A DNA stretch of 64,000 nucleotides from assembly GCA_964501275.1 (NCBI GenBank), contig CAZCSP010000005.1:62001-126000 (forward strand), written 5' to 3'. How positions within the stretch are numbered: position 1 is the stretch's first letter; each line of letters begins with the position of its first letter. This DNA comes from 55-13 sp964501275 (GTDB lineage: Bacteria > Armatimonadota > Fimbriimonadia > Fimbriimonadales > Fimbriimonadaceae). Below the pieces are notes generated by a model. That model saw only the letters and a list, made by a program, of their open reading frames with translations. It was not told where the DNA came from and did no database searches. The position numbers and the translations under genes are program-made. Shown piece after piece: positions 57,535 to 64,000 of this stretch.

Positions 57535-58647
57535 ATGTATGCTGGAAGGGTGCTGGACCACTTCTACTACAGCCCCCGCATCCTCCAATACACCTTCGGC
57601 CCCGGCCACCCCCTCAAACCGGAGCGCTTGCGAAGGACCATCGAGCTACTGGAACGCTACGGGGTGCAGCCCATCGACTCCGGGCCGGGCAAAGTGGAAG
57701 ACGTGGCAAGGGTCCACGACCCTGAGTTCATCCAAGTCGTCCAGAGGCTCAGCCAAAACCCCAGCTTCGACGACCTGACCGACGACGAGCTTCTCCATGT
57801 CTCCCAATTCGGATTCGGCTCAGGCGACAACCCTCCCTTCCAAGGCATGTACGAAGCCTCGCTGGCCTATGTGGGCGCCACCGTCAAAGCCGCTGAGGCC
57901 GTGCGCGACGGCGCTCCCCTGGCATTTGGCATCGGCGGCGGACTCCACCACGCCCAACGCGCCCTCGCCAGCGGCTTCTGCATCTTCGACGACCCCGCCG
58001 TCGCCTGCCACATCCTCCGCGAGAAGTTCGACCGCGTGGCCTATGTGGACATCGACGTGCATCACGGCGACGGCGTCCAGTGGATTTTCTACAACGATCC
58101 CACGATCCTCACCTGCTCCATCCACGAGGAGGGCCGCACGCTCTACCCTGGAACCGGCTTCACCGAGGAGGTGGGAGAGGCCAACTCCTCCCTCAACGTC
58201 CCCCTCATGGCCCGCACCACCGCCGACGTCTGGATCGACGCTTTCGAGCGCGGCATCCTCCCGGGATTGGAAGCGTTCCAGCCTCAAGCCATCGTCCTCC
58301 AACTCGGCACCGACACTCATGTCGAAGACCCCCTCGGCCACATCCGAAGCAACGCCCAAAGTTGGCTAAAAGCGATCCAGCGCATCAAGGAATTGGGCCT
58401 GCCCATCGTGGCGGTCGGCGGAGGCGGCTACAACCTATCCACCGTCCCCCGAATGTGGACCGCCGCTTGCCTCACTCTGGGTGGAGTCGAGTTCGAAGAC
58501 CGCATCCCCGAGGACCTCGCCGAGCAATGGGGCGTAGAAACCTACTCAGACCCCGAGAGTGGCGAAGGCGGAATCGGGCGGGAATATGCCGACGGCGTCC
58601 TGGGCTGGCTGGAACGCAACCTCCATCCAGTCGTCGGAAGAGTGTAG
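57535..58647 (+). CDS. Histone deacetylase-fold amidohydrolase (AcuC/HDAC class I-like)
   Basis: A 370-residue zinc hydrolase of the arginase/deacetylase fold. The active-site His pair is in GIGGGLHHAQRALASG. The zinc ligands are in YVDIDVHHGDGVQ (Asp and His) and LGTDTHVEDP (Asp). The transition-state Tyr is in GGGGYNLSTVPRMW. The N-terminal FYYSPRILQYTFGPGHPLKP is typical of AcuC. AcuC deacetylates acetyl-CoA synthetase in Bacillus; the substrate here is unknown. Start ATG 57535, or GTG 57550. Divergent from aroC. Confidence 0.88.
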   Translation: MYAGRVLDHFYYSPRILQYTFGPGHPLKPERLRRTIELLERYGVQPIDSGPGKVEDVARVHDPEFIQVVQRLSQNPSFDDLTDDELLHVSQFGFGSGDNPPFQGMYEASLAYVGATVKAAEAVRDGAPLAFGIGGGLHHAQRALASGFCIFDDPAVACHILREKFDRVAYVDIDVHHGDGVQWIFYNDPTILTCSIHEEGRTLYPGTGFTEEVGEANSSLNVPLMARTTADVWIDAFERGILPGLEAFQPQAIVLQLGTDTHVEDPLGHIRSNAQSWLKAIQRIKELGLPIVAVGGGGYNLSTVPRMWTAACLTLGGVEFEDRIPEDLAEQWGVETYSDPESGEGGIGREYADGVLGWLERNLHPVVGRV

Positions 58648-58656
58648 GCAAACAAG

Positions 58657-59685
58657 ATGAGAACGATACTGGGCTTGATTGGATGGATGGCGGCCACGCT
58701 GGCACTGGGGCAAGGCTTCACCGAGATTCGCTCCAATGTGAGCGGCGCGGGCGACTTCCGGCTCAACAACGAGACCTATCGCCTCACCGAGGCCAATTTG
58801 AGCCTGAACCCGAACGGAATCTTCTCGCTCACCTTCAAGGCCGACCGCCAGAGCTTCCACTTCACCGGACGCTGGAGCCGCACTTCCCACGTCGCCGCCC
58901 GCCTCCAGATCACGGGCGGAACCTACCGCGACGCCCGAGGCACTGGCGACGTCCTGCTCAACACCGACTGGTCGGTAGCTACTATCAACGTGAACGGCTC
59001 AGGAACTGCTGGAAGCTTCGTGGGCACGTTTCGAGCAGGTCGAGGCACGGGCGGCAACCCACCTATCGGCGGCGTCATGGACCAGACCAAGAACGGCGTC
59101 GGCCTCTTGCGCCAGGGCAACGAGCGGGAGCGCCTCACCCGCGCCCGAGTGGTGATTGCTCGAAACAACAGCTTTGAGATCACTCTCTTTGGCCGAACCT
59201 CCTGGACCTTTCGCGGCACATGGCGACATGGAAACGACTCCGAGCTTCGCCTCACCCTCCCCAACCGAGCCGGAACGGGCGTCCTGCACACCGACTTCCG
59301 AGGCGGCTTCTCCTCCTTCGAACTCGACGGCAGGAACCTCAGCATCGACTTCCGAGCCGACGGCGCGACCGGCCCCGGCTGGGAGTTGATTGAGACGATT
59401 CGCGGAGAAGGCCGAATCGACGGTCCTGGCGACGAGGACTACGACCTCCGTCGCGCCAAGGTGAACCTCTACCGAAACGGAACCTTCGAGATCGTCCTGG
59501 AAAGCCACCGCTCCCACACCTACCTGGGCCGCTGGAAAGACTCCGGCAACCAAATCGACCTCGTCCTCACCAACGTCTCCGGCGCTGGCAACCTGGTGAC
59601 GAACCGCAAGTCGATCACCCGCTTCGCGTTCACCTACCTGGAAGCGGGCAAGCGATTCAACGTGAGCTTCCAGGCCGGACGGTAG
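58657..59685 (+). CDS. Hypothetical exported beta-rich protein with internal repeats
   Basis: A 342-residue protein with a signal peptide (MRTILGLIGWMAATLALGQ). The rest consists of about three similar beta modules: GDFRLNNETYRLTEANLSLN, with a strand GIFSLTF, and RGTW or GRW motif; then again RARVVIARNNSFEITLFGRT; then RAKVNLYRNGTFEIVLESHR. Each has the pattern (xx)N-G-x-F-x-x-x-L...GRW...L.LT. It could be a lipocalin-like or sandwich domain series. Begins 9 bp after the deacetylase stop, so the two are probably co-transcribed. Confidence 0.68.
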   Translation: MRTILGLIGWMAATLALGQGFTEIRSNVSGAGDFRLNNETYRLTEANLSLNPNGIFSLTFKADRQSFHFTGRWSRTSHVAARLQITGGTYRDARGTGDVLLNTDWSVATINVNGSGTAGSFVGTFRAGRGTGGNPPIGGVMDQTKNGVGLLRQGNERERLTRARVVIARNNSFEITLFGRTSWTFRGTWRHGNDSELRLTLPNRAGTGVLHTDFRGGFSSFELDGRNLSIDFRADGATGPGWELIETIRGEGRIDGPGDEDYDLRRAKVNLYRNGTFEIVLESHRSHTYLGRWKDSGNQIDLVLTNVSGAGNLVTNRKSITRFAFTYLEAGKRFNVSFQAGR

Positions 59686-60188
59686 CCCCTGGATGATCGT
59701 GCCAGGGCTCTCACTACAAGCTCTGGTGGAGATGTAGGCGGTGGATGCATTGTGCCGCCGTCATTCCCTCAATGGGACTTATTGTCCTGCGCCACTTTCA
59801 AAGGTAGCGAAGGGCTCTTTCACCGCGAAGAAACAAAGAAACCAAGAACGCAAAGAAGCCTCCCTGTTTGCCGCCTTCCCTTTGTGGTTCTTTGTTCCTT
59901 CGTTTCTTTGCGGTTAGAAGGATTCGGGGCGCATCCTCAGGCACCACAGTTAGGTTTTGAGATTAGCTTTGAAGACGGCGGATGCATTCTGCCGCCGTCA
60001 TGCCTTCTACAACCCTGCTGTGCCGATCTGGAGATCGGCGGTCCACCGCTTGCCCAACGCCCAAAACCGCAATACCGCAACGCCGTCCCCGCACTGCCCT
60101 TCTACCCACCTCCTCACAAATCTCTCACAAATCCGGCGTACCTGTGAATATAGGCCTTCGATTGGGAGGTCTCGAAAGGAGGTCGAAT
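59686..60188. repeat. Long intergenic region with several repeat families
   Basis: 59740-59763: GGCGGTGGATGCATTGTGCC-type hairpin; a second copy GGCGGATGCATTCTGCCGCC at 59979. 59819-59921: AAGAAACAAAGAAACCAAGA paired loosely with CCTTCGTTTCTTTGCGG. 60022-60046: GCCGATCTGGAGATCGGC followed by GGTCCAC, as at 27546. 60056-60092: ACCGCAATACCGCAACGCCG. No gene seen. The promoter of the next pseudopilin gene should be near the right end. Confidence 0.65.
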
Positions 60189-61046
60189 TTGAAGCGCGCG
60201 TTTACGCTGATTGAACTGCTTGTCGTCATTGCGATCATCGCCATCTTGGCGGCGATCCTGTTCCCCGTTTTTGCCCAGGCCAAGCTGGCGGCAAAAAAGA
60301 CCGCTGATCTGAGCAACGTCAAGCAGATCGGCACCGCTCTGGCTATCTACCTGAGCGACTACGATGATCTGTACCCGGCGATGGTCTCGGACAACGTGAC
60401 CCCTGGCCAGAACCAGCACCCGCTGTGGACGAGTTCGGGCGTGTTGGGTCCCTATACCAAGAACACCCAGATATTCCAAAGTCCAGTGGATTCGGGCGGC
60501 AACGTCACGATCCCCGCCGGAACGCTCCCCAACAACGTCACCCTGGTCCCGCCACGCTCCTACATGGCGAACGGCCTCCAGGATAGCTACGTCGCCTCCG
60601 ACGGCCTGACCCTCTTCGGCCCCAACTTCACCGGAAGCGGCGGCGGAATGTTCGGCTATTGGTACGACGACGGGTCAGGCACGGTGGTGGTCCAGACTTC
60701 CAAGTCGCAAACCGGCGTGGAGTCCCCCAGCGAGATCATCATCTTGACGGGCGGTGCCGAGGATTGGAGCCGGTACAACAACGCCGACTATCGCCCCAAC
60801 ACCGAGGTCCTCATCAACTCCTCGCCCGACCTCTACAACGGGTTCGACATCCTCTCCCTCGCCTCAGGCCGACCCAACGGCGTCGGCGACGTCAACTCCA
60901 TCCTCAACCGAGCCTGGAACACCCGCATGAGCAACGGCTCCAACTACTCGTTCGGCGATACCAGCGCCAAGTTCCTCCGCCCCGGCAACGTCATGTCCGG
61001 CCAGTTCCTGAACCCCAGACGCTGGCTCTCCAACCCCGGCTTCTAA
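60189..61046 (+). CDS. DUF1559-type pseudopilin
   Basis: A 285-residue prepilin-like protein: leader of four residues (MKRA), then FTLIELLVVIAIIAILAA and FPVFAQAKLAAKKTADLSNV. The start is TTG 60189, supported by AAAGGAGGT 6 nt upstream; in-frame ATGs further upstream are in repeat DNA. The C-terminal domain has YSFGDTSAKFLRPG instead of the common F.DGH.K motif. It resembles the pseudopilin at 11347-12255 in the first 45 residues only. No regulator or glycosidase is next to it. Confidence 0.87.
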   Translation: MKRAFTLIELLVVIAIIAILAAILFPVFAQAKLAAKKTADLSNVKQIGTALAIYLSDYDDLYPAMVSDNVTPGQNQHPLWTSSGVLGPYTKNTQIFQSPVDSGGNVTIPAGTLPNNVTLVPPRSYMANGLQDSYVASDGLTLFGPNFTGSGGGMFGYWYDDGSGTVVVQTSKSQTGVESPSEIIILTGGAEDWSRYNNADYRPNTEVLINSSPDLYNGFDILSLASGRPNGVGDVNSILNRAWNTRMSNGSNYSFGDTSAKFLRPGNVMSGQFLNPRRWLSNPGF

Positions 61047-61055
61047 TGGCTCCGA

Positions 61056-61111
61056 AGCCCCTTTCTCCCCAAAGGTTGGGGAGAAAGGGGTTGGGGATAG
61101 AGGGGTTTGAA
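61056..61111 (+). terminator. 14-bp hairpin after the pseudopilin, dispersed-repeat copy
   Basis: CCCCTTTCTCCCCA (61058-61071) pairs with TGGGGAGAAAGGGG (61077-61090), then TTGGGGATAGAGGGGTTTGA. Read in reverse it is a copy of 19317-19376. It starts 10 bp after the pseudopilin stop. Confidence 0.7.
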
Positions 61112-61161
61112 CTGGTAGCCAGAACGAACCTGTATATCGGCATCATATCCTGGCTGAGCCG

Positions 61162-61279
61162 ACCCGAAGGGTGTAGCCGTGGGCAGGGACCCGCGCATCT
61201 GGGTTGTAGTCGGATACAAATTTGCGATGAAACTACAAGCCTCATCGCGGGTCCCTGCCCACGGCTACACCCTTCGGGT
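61162..61279. repeat. Inverted repeat with perfect 34-bp arms
   Basis: The left arm (61162-61195) begins ACCCGAAGGGTGTAGCCGTG and ends GGGACCCGCG; 61246-61279 is its exact complement. Inside the loop, TTGTAGT and ACTACAA extend the stem, as in the 34017 element. No gene seen. Confidence 0.9.
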
Positions 61280-61348
61280 TCGAGGCTACTATTCGGATAC
61301 ACATCAACAAGAATCTACCAATTGGGAAGCCGCCACCCCGCCCGCTCA

Positions 61349-61459
61349 ATGTTTCACGCAAAGGGAAGAGGCTCTTTGCGATCTTTGCGCCTTTGCGTGA
61401 AACAGCCAAGCCAAGACCTGGAAGGTCTTGGGACGCATGGGCAGGATGCCCATGCTACG
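61349..61459. repeat. Hairpin cluster: TTCACGCAAAG, CCAAGACCT and GCATGGGCA palindromes
   Basis: TTTCACGCAAAG and CTTTGCGTGAAA (61350-61402) pair. Next CCAAGACCTGGAAGGTCTTGG, then GCATGGGCA-GGA-TGCCCATGC (61435-61455). The last two hairpins match the ends of the composite repeats at 42143 and 45152. The group lies at the 3' end of the convergent deacetylase-like gene. Confidence 0.75.
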
Positions 61460-62096
61460 CCACGATCTGCCGGAAAGTCCGCAACGGCAACTCGACCGCC
61501 CTCGCCATATCCAAAATCTCCTTCAAATGGCTCAGCTTGGGATCGAACTTCCCCAAAACCTGCGGGCGCACGCAGATGGTGAGCGACCGGTTCCGACTCG
61601 CCGCATCCCGAAGTTGGGCCTTGATCGCATCGGTCCAGGTTCGAGCCGAAGTCCCCGCCCGCAGAGCGTCCCGGTCCGGCTTGGTTTCCAGGGGGAAGTG
61701 CCTTGGACCGGGCGGGACTTTGCCCGGATTCGAACTGAGAAACACCAAGCTCTCGGGAAAAACCCCACCTTCTGGCCAAGCTCCCCGGATGCACATCCCG
61801 ATAGGCCGATGCCCGATCGCCTCGAACAGCTCCAGCGCCTCCTCAAACCTCCCCGCCTGCTCCTCGGGATGCTTGGAGAACCAATCCAAATCGTGCCCCT
61901 CGTTCAACACCGCCTCCGCCGTGGCGGGAAACGCTCGGAGAACCCGGTTGGAGACAAAGAACTGGTACCGCTGCCCTGTCGTCCGAGCCAGGTCGAGAAT
62001 TTTCAAAAACATCGCCGGCTCCCCATGCCCAAACTCCCCGGCGTCCGGGCTGTCCCAGGGCACGTAGTCGAGGTCGATGCGGAGAGTGAGGGACAT
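61455..62096 (-). CDS. Polysaccharide-deacetylase-like protein (divergent NodB fold)
   Basis: A 213-residue protein. It opens SLTLRIDLDYVPWDSPD, has YQFFVSNRVLRAFPATAEAV, then NEGHDLDWFSKHPEEQ. This order (Asp-x-Asp strand, FFV strand, GH...H helix) is that of NodB-type deacetylases, where the Asp and two His bind metal. Spacing is compact and the C-terminal motif is weak, so activity is uncertain. No signal peptide. Start ATG 62096. Confidence 0.6.
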   Translation of the reverse strand: MSLTLRIDLDYVPWDSPDAGEFGHGEPAMFLKILDLARTTGQRYQFFVSNRVLRAFPATAEAVLNEGHDLDWFSKHPEEQAGRFEEALELFEAIGHRPIGMCIRGAWPEGGVFPESLVFLSSNPGKVPPGPRHFPLETKPDRDALRAGTSARTWTDAIKAQLRDAASRNRSLTICVRPQVLGKFDPKLSHLKEILDMARAVELPLRTFRQIVA

Positions 62097-62103
62097 TGCT
62101 TGG

Positions 62104-62367
62104 GATGATTGGTGAGGGCGTGATTTTGTGATTGAGGTGAGGGGATGATGGAGGTGAGAGGGTGAAGGGATGATGGAGGTGATGGCGTGATATCGTGATT
62201 GACGTGATGGAGTGATGGAGTGATGAAGTGATAGACGTGAGACGTTTTATCCGGTCCATCAAACCTTCACGTCGATCACGTCAATCACGTCCATCACGAT
62301 ATCAAGATTTCCATCACCTCCATTACCTCCATCACGCTGTCACCTCCATCACGAAATCACGACATCA
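62104..62367. repeat. GTGATGGAG-word inverted repeat, about 260 bp
   Basis: The left arm (to about 62241) iterates words like GATGATGGAGGTGAGAGGGT, GTGATGGAGTGATGGAGTGA. The right arm iterates the complement: CACGTCGATCACGTCAATCA, CACCTCCATTACCTCCATCA. It is the longest cassette in the window. It lies just after the pgk stop and upstream of the deacetylase-like gene. Confidence 0.85.
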
Positions 62368-63531
62368 AGAAGAAAGCGCCGCAATCCCCGGCAAGACCTT
62401 CCCTTCCAAGAACTCCAGCGACGCCCCGCCGCCGGTGCTGACGTGGCTCATCTTGTCCGCCAGATCGAACTTCTCCACCGCCGCCGCCGAGTCTCCTCCG
62501 CCAACGATCGTCGTCCCGCCGCAATCCGCCAGGGCCTGGGCGACGGTCTTGGTTCCGGCGGCGAAGCTGTCCCACTCGAAGACCCCCATCGGGCCGTTCC
62601 AGACCACGGTTTGGGCGGCCTTGATGATGGCGGCATAGGCGGCTTGGGAGGCGGGACCGATGTCCATGCCCAGTTGGTCGGCGGGCATCTGGTCGGCGGG
62701 CACCACTGTGGCGGGCGCGTCCTCTTTGAACTCGGGCGCGATCACAATGTCGGTCGGCAAAACGATCTTGTCCGGGTTGTCGGAGAGCAGGCGCTGGGCA
62801 TATTGCAAGCTCTCGGCATCCAACAGCGACTTCCCAATCTCCCAGCCCTTGGCCTTCAGAAAAGTGAAAATCATTCCGCCGCCGATCAGGAGCTTGTCCA
62901 CCTTGGGCAGCAGGCTCTCGATCACGTCGATCTTGTCCTTCACCTTCGCCCCGCCCATGATCGCGACGAACGGACGCTGCGGGATGTTCAAGGCGTCGCC
63001 CAGGTACTTCATCTCCTTCTCAATCAGGAATCCGGCGCCACTGGGCAGGAGCCGGGCGACCCCTTCGGTGCTGGCATGGGCGCGGTGGGCGGTGCCGAAG
63101 GCGTCGTTCACATAGGCTTGGGCCAGACTGGCAAGCTGCTTGGCAAACTCAGGATCGTTCTTCTCCTCTTCGGGATGGAAGCGAACGTTCTCCAGCAACA
63201 CGGCCTCGCCCGGCTCCATGTGCCCGATCTTCGCCTCCACGACCGGCCCCACACAGTCCGGCAAAAGCTCCACCTTCTGCTCCAGAAGCTCGGTCAGGCG
63301 GTCGGCGACGGGCCGCAGGCTGAACTCTGGCGTCACCCCCTTGGGCCGCCCCAGATGGCTGGCCAGAATCACCGCCGCGCCGTTCTCCAACAGAAACCGG
63401 ATCGTCGGCAGAGCCTCGGTAATCCGTCGGTCGTCGGTAATCCGCCCGTTCTCAAGAGGAACGTTAAAGTCGCACCGGACAAGCACCCGCTTGCCACGCA
63501 CATCCAGATCGCGAAGAGTTCGTAGGGGCAT
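62365..63531 (-). CDS. pgk: Phosphoglycerate kinase
   Basis: A 388-residue glycolytic enzyme transferring phosphate from 1,3-bisphosphoglycerate to ADP. N-terminal domain: KRVLVRCDFNVPLENGRITD, ASHLGRPKG, VLLENVRFHPEEEKNDPEFA. C-terminal domain: FVAIMGGAKVKDKIDVIESL, VVWNGPMGVFEWDSFAAGTK and GGGDSAAAVEKF. Length and motifs are standard. No gap or tpiA beside it. It starts at ATG 63531. Confidence 0.96.
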   Translation of the reverse strand: MPLRTLRDLDVRGKRVLVRCDFNVPLENGRITDDRRITEALPTIRFLLENGAAVILASHLGRPKGVTPEFSLRPVADRLTELLEQKVELLPDCVGPVVEAKIGHMEPGEAVLLENVRFHPEEEKNDPEFAKQLASLAQAYVNDAFGTAHRAHASTEGVARLLPSGAGFLIEKEMKYLGDALNIPQRPFVAIMGGAKVKDKIDVIESLLPKVDKLLIGGGMIFTFLKAKGWEIGKSLLDAESLQYAQRLLSDNPDKIVLPTDIVIAPEFKEDAPATVVPADQMPADQLGMDIGPASQAAYAAIIKAAQTVVWNGPMGVFEWDSFAAGTKTVAQALADCGGTTIVGGGDSAAAVEKFDLADKMSHVSTGGGASLEFLEGKVLPGIAALSS

Positions 63532-63693
63532 TGGGGGGATTTTACTTGAAGCACCGCAAACAGCCCCATCGCGGCATCAGGTCCGGAATAGTAAGGGTTT
63601 ATTCGGTCTATCCAGACAGAGCATCGAGGCAGATCGTTGACCGTCCCCAGCTAACAGAGTCAGATGACGCCGTAAACACTAGCGGAAAGAAGC

Positions 63694-63729
63694 AAAAAAC
63701 CCGCGCCTGTACAAGCCATGCGCGGGTTT
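63694..63729 (-). terminator. Intrinsic terminator of the pseudopilin gene at the right edge
   Basis: On the minus strand AACCCGCGC and GCGCGGGTT form a 9-bp stem with a 13-nt loop, followed by a run of T. It lies 18 bp after the stop at 63747. It is the clearest factor-independent terminator in the window. Confidence 0.82.
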
Positions 63730-63746
63730 GCCATGAAGGGATTTAC

Positions 63747-64000
63747 TTACTCTGGACAGGTCACGCCAGAGGATAGCGCGGTAGATCTGAGGAGCGCACG
63801 GCTTGCCGAGTCTCCGGCCTGATACTTCGCCGAAGCACAGTACACCTGGGCGCGCTGAGCAGTCGTCCATGTTCCCTGAGCCGTCTTGCCCGGATTCGGA
63901 AAGATCTTGTCGCCCTTGATCGACTTGGCGTGTCCATCAAGAAAGGCGTAGTTGGCCGTATCCTTGCCGTAACGCCAGAAGCGACCATAGCTTGGCTTGC
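63747..64000 (-). CDS. DUF1559-type pseudopilin, C-terminal part (5' end outside window)
   Basis: Open from the right edge to TAA at 63747-63749, about 84 residues. It contains YGRFWRYGKDTANYAFLDGH and then AKSIKGDKIFPNPGK. The FLDGHAKSIKGD stretch is the typical end of DUF1559 pseudopilins (H-X9-DG family), like FFDGHAKTVN in the gene at 11347. The tail after it (TWTTAQRAQVYCASAKYQAG) holds two Cys. The prepilin leader would lie outside the window. Confidence 0.78.
   Translation of the reverse strand, partial: KPSYGRFWRYGKDTANYAFLDGHAKSIKGDKIFPNPGKTAQGTWTTAQRAQVYCASAKYQAGDSASRALLRSTALSSGVTCPE

Noticed and set aside
62104..62367. CRISPR array
   Set aside because: The repeated words are 8-10 bp, contiguous and degenerate, without unique spacers, and they switch to the complement half way.
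1..64000. Insertion sequences, prophage, rRNA or riboswitches
   Set aside because: No transposase, integrase, phage structural gene, rRNA-like stretch or recognisable riboswitch core was seen; the BRO-like gene alone is not evidence of a prophage.

Overview
The window is a GC-rich chromosomal segment from a free-living, flagellated, diderm bacterium. Several features point to Armatimonadota, probably the Fimbriimonadia. There are three DUF1559-type pseudopilin genes whose N-termini carry the FTLIELLVVIAIIAILAA motif. One of them sits in an operon with a GntR/LacI-type regulator and a glycosidase. A large beta-rich exported protein ends in the aromatic residue expected of an outer-membrane protein. 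This placement is inference, because no rRNA or tRNA gene is visible.

Layout. 1-9616: end of a DUF4142 protein, pyruvate dehydrogenase E1 (pdhA-pdhB), hypothetical proteins, and a 1178-residue putative outer-membrane protein. 9846-13400: a 56-residue small protein and an operon of GntR regulator, pseudopilin, lipoprotein and GH76 glycosidase. 13613-24614: dicarboxylate symporter, redoxin, xthA, a frameshifted BRO/DinD-like gene, a formylglycine-generating-enzyme-like protein, gyrA, an SDR protein, and a zeta-toxin-like kinase with a small partner. 24775-28156: type II NADH dehydrogenase and aat. 28193-33877: flagellar operon fliM-fliN/Y-fliO-fliP-fliQ-fliR-flhB. 34126-46230: M1-like peptidase, hrcA, GDP-fucose synthesis (gmd, fcl) with a GT2, nuoB-nuoI, accD-accA, and a CapA-like protein. 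46403-64000: paired PH-domain membrane proteins, LacI regulator, ECF sigma with a small partner, dnaN, merC/arsR, rqcH, aroC, a histone-deacetylase-fold enzyme, a second pseudopilin, pgk, and the end of a third pseudopilin.

The most unusual thing is the non-coding DNA. Nearly every gap holds an inverted-repeat cassette. Some are built from a short word iterated on one arm and its complement iterated on the other (words such as TTGCTTGA, GTGATGGAG, AGGATTGG, TTTGGAG). Others are composites with a constant CTTGTAG...CTACAAG core and interchangeable hairpin arms. Three copies of one composite (about 114-128 bp) lie directly upstream of three unrelated genes, all in the same orientation relative to the gene. 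Two copies of another hairpin differ by a compensatory base-pair change. Cassettes also sit inside the flagellar operon, inside the aroC reading frame, and at the start of the zeta-like gene, where the repeat supplies the N-terminus. I see no insertion sequence, CRISPR array, tRNA or rRNA.
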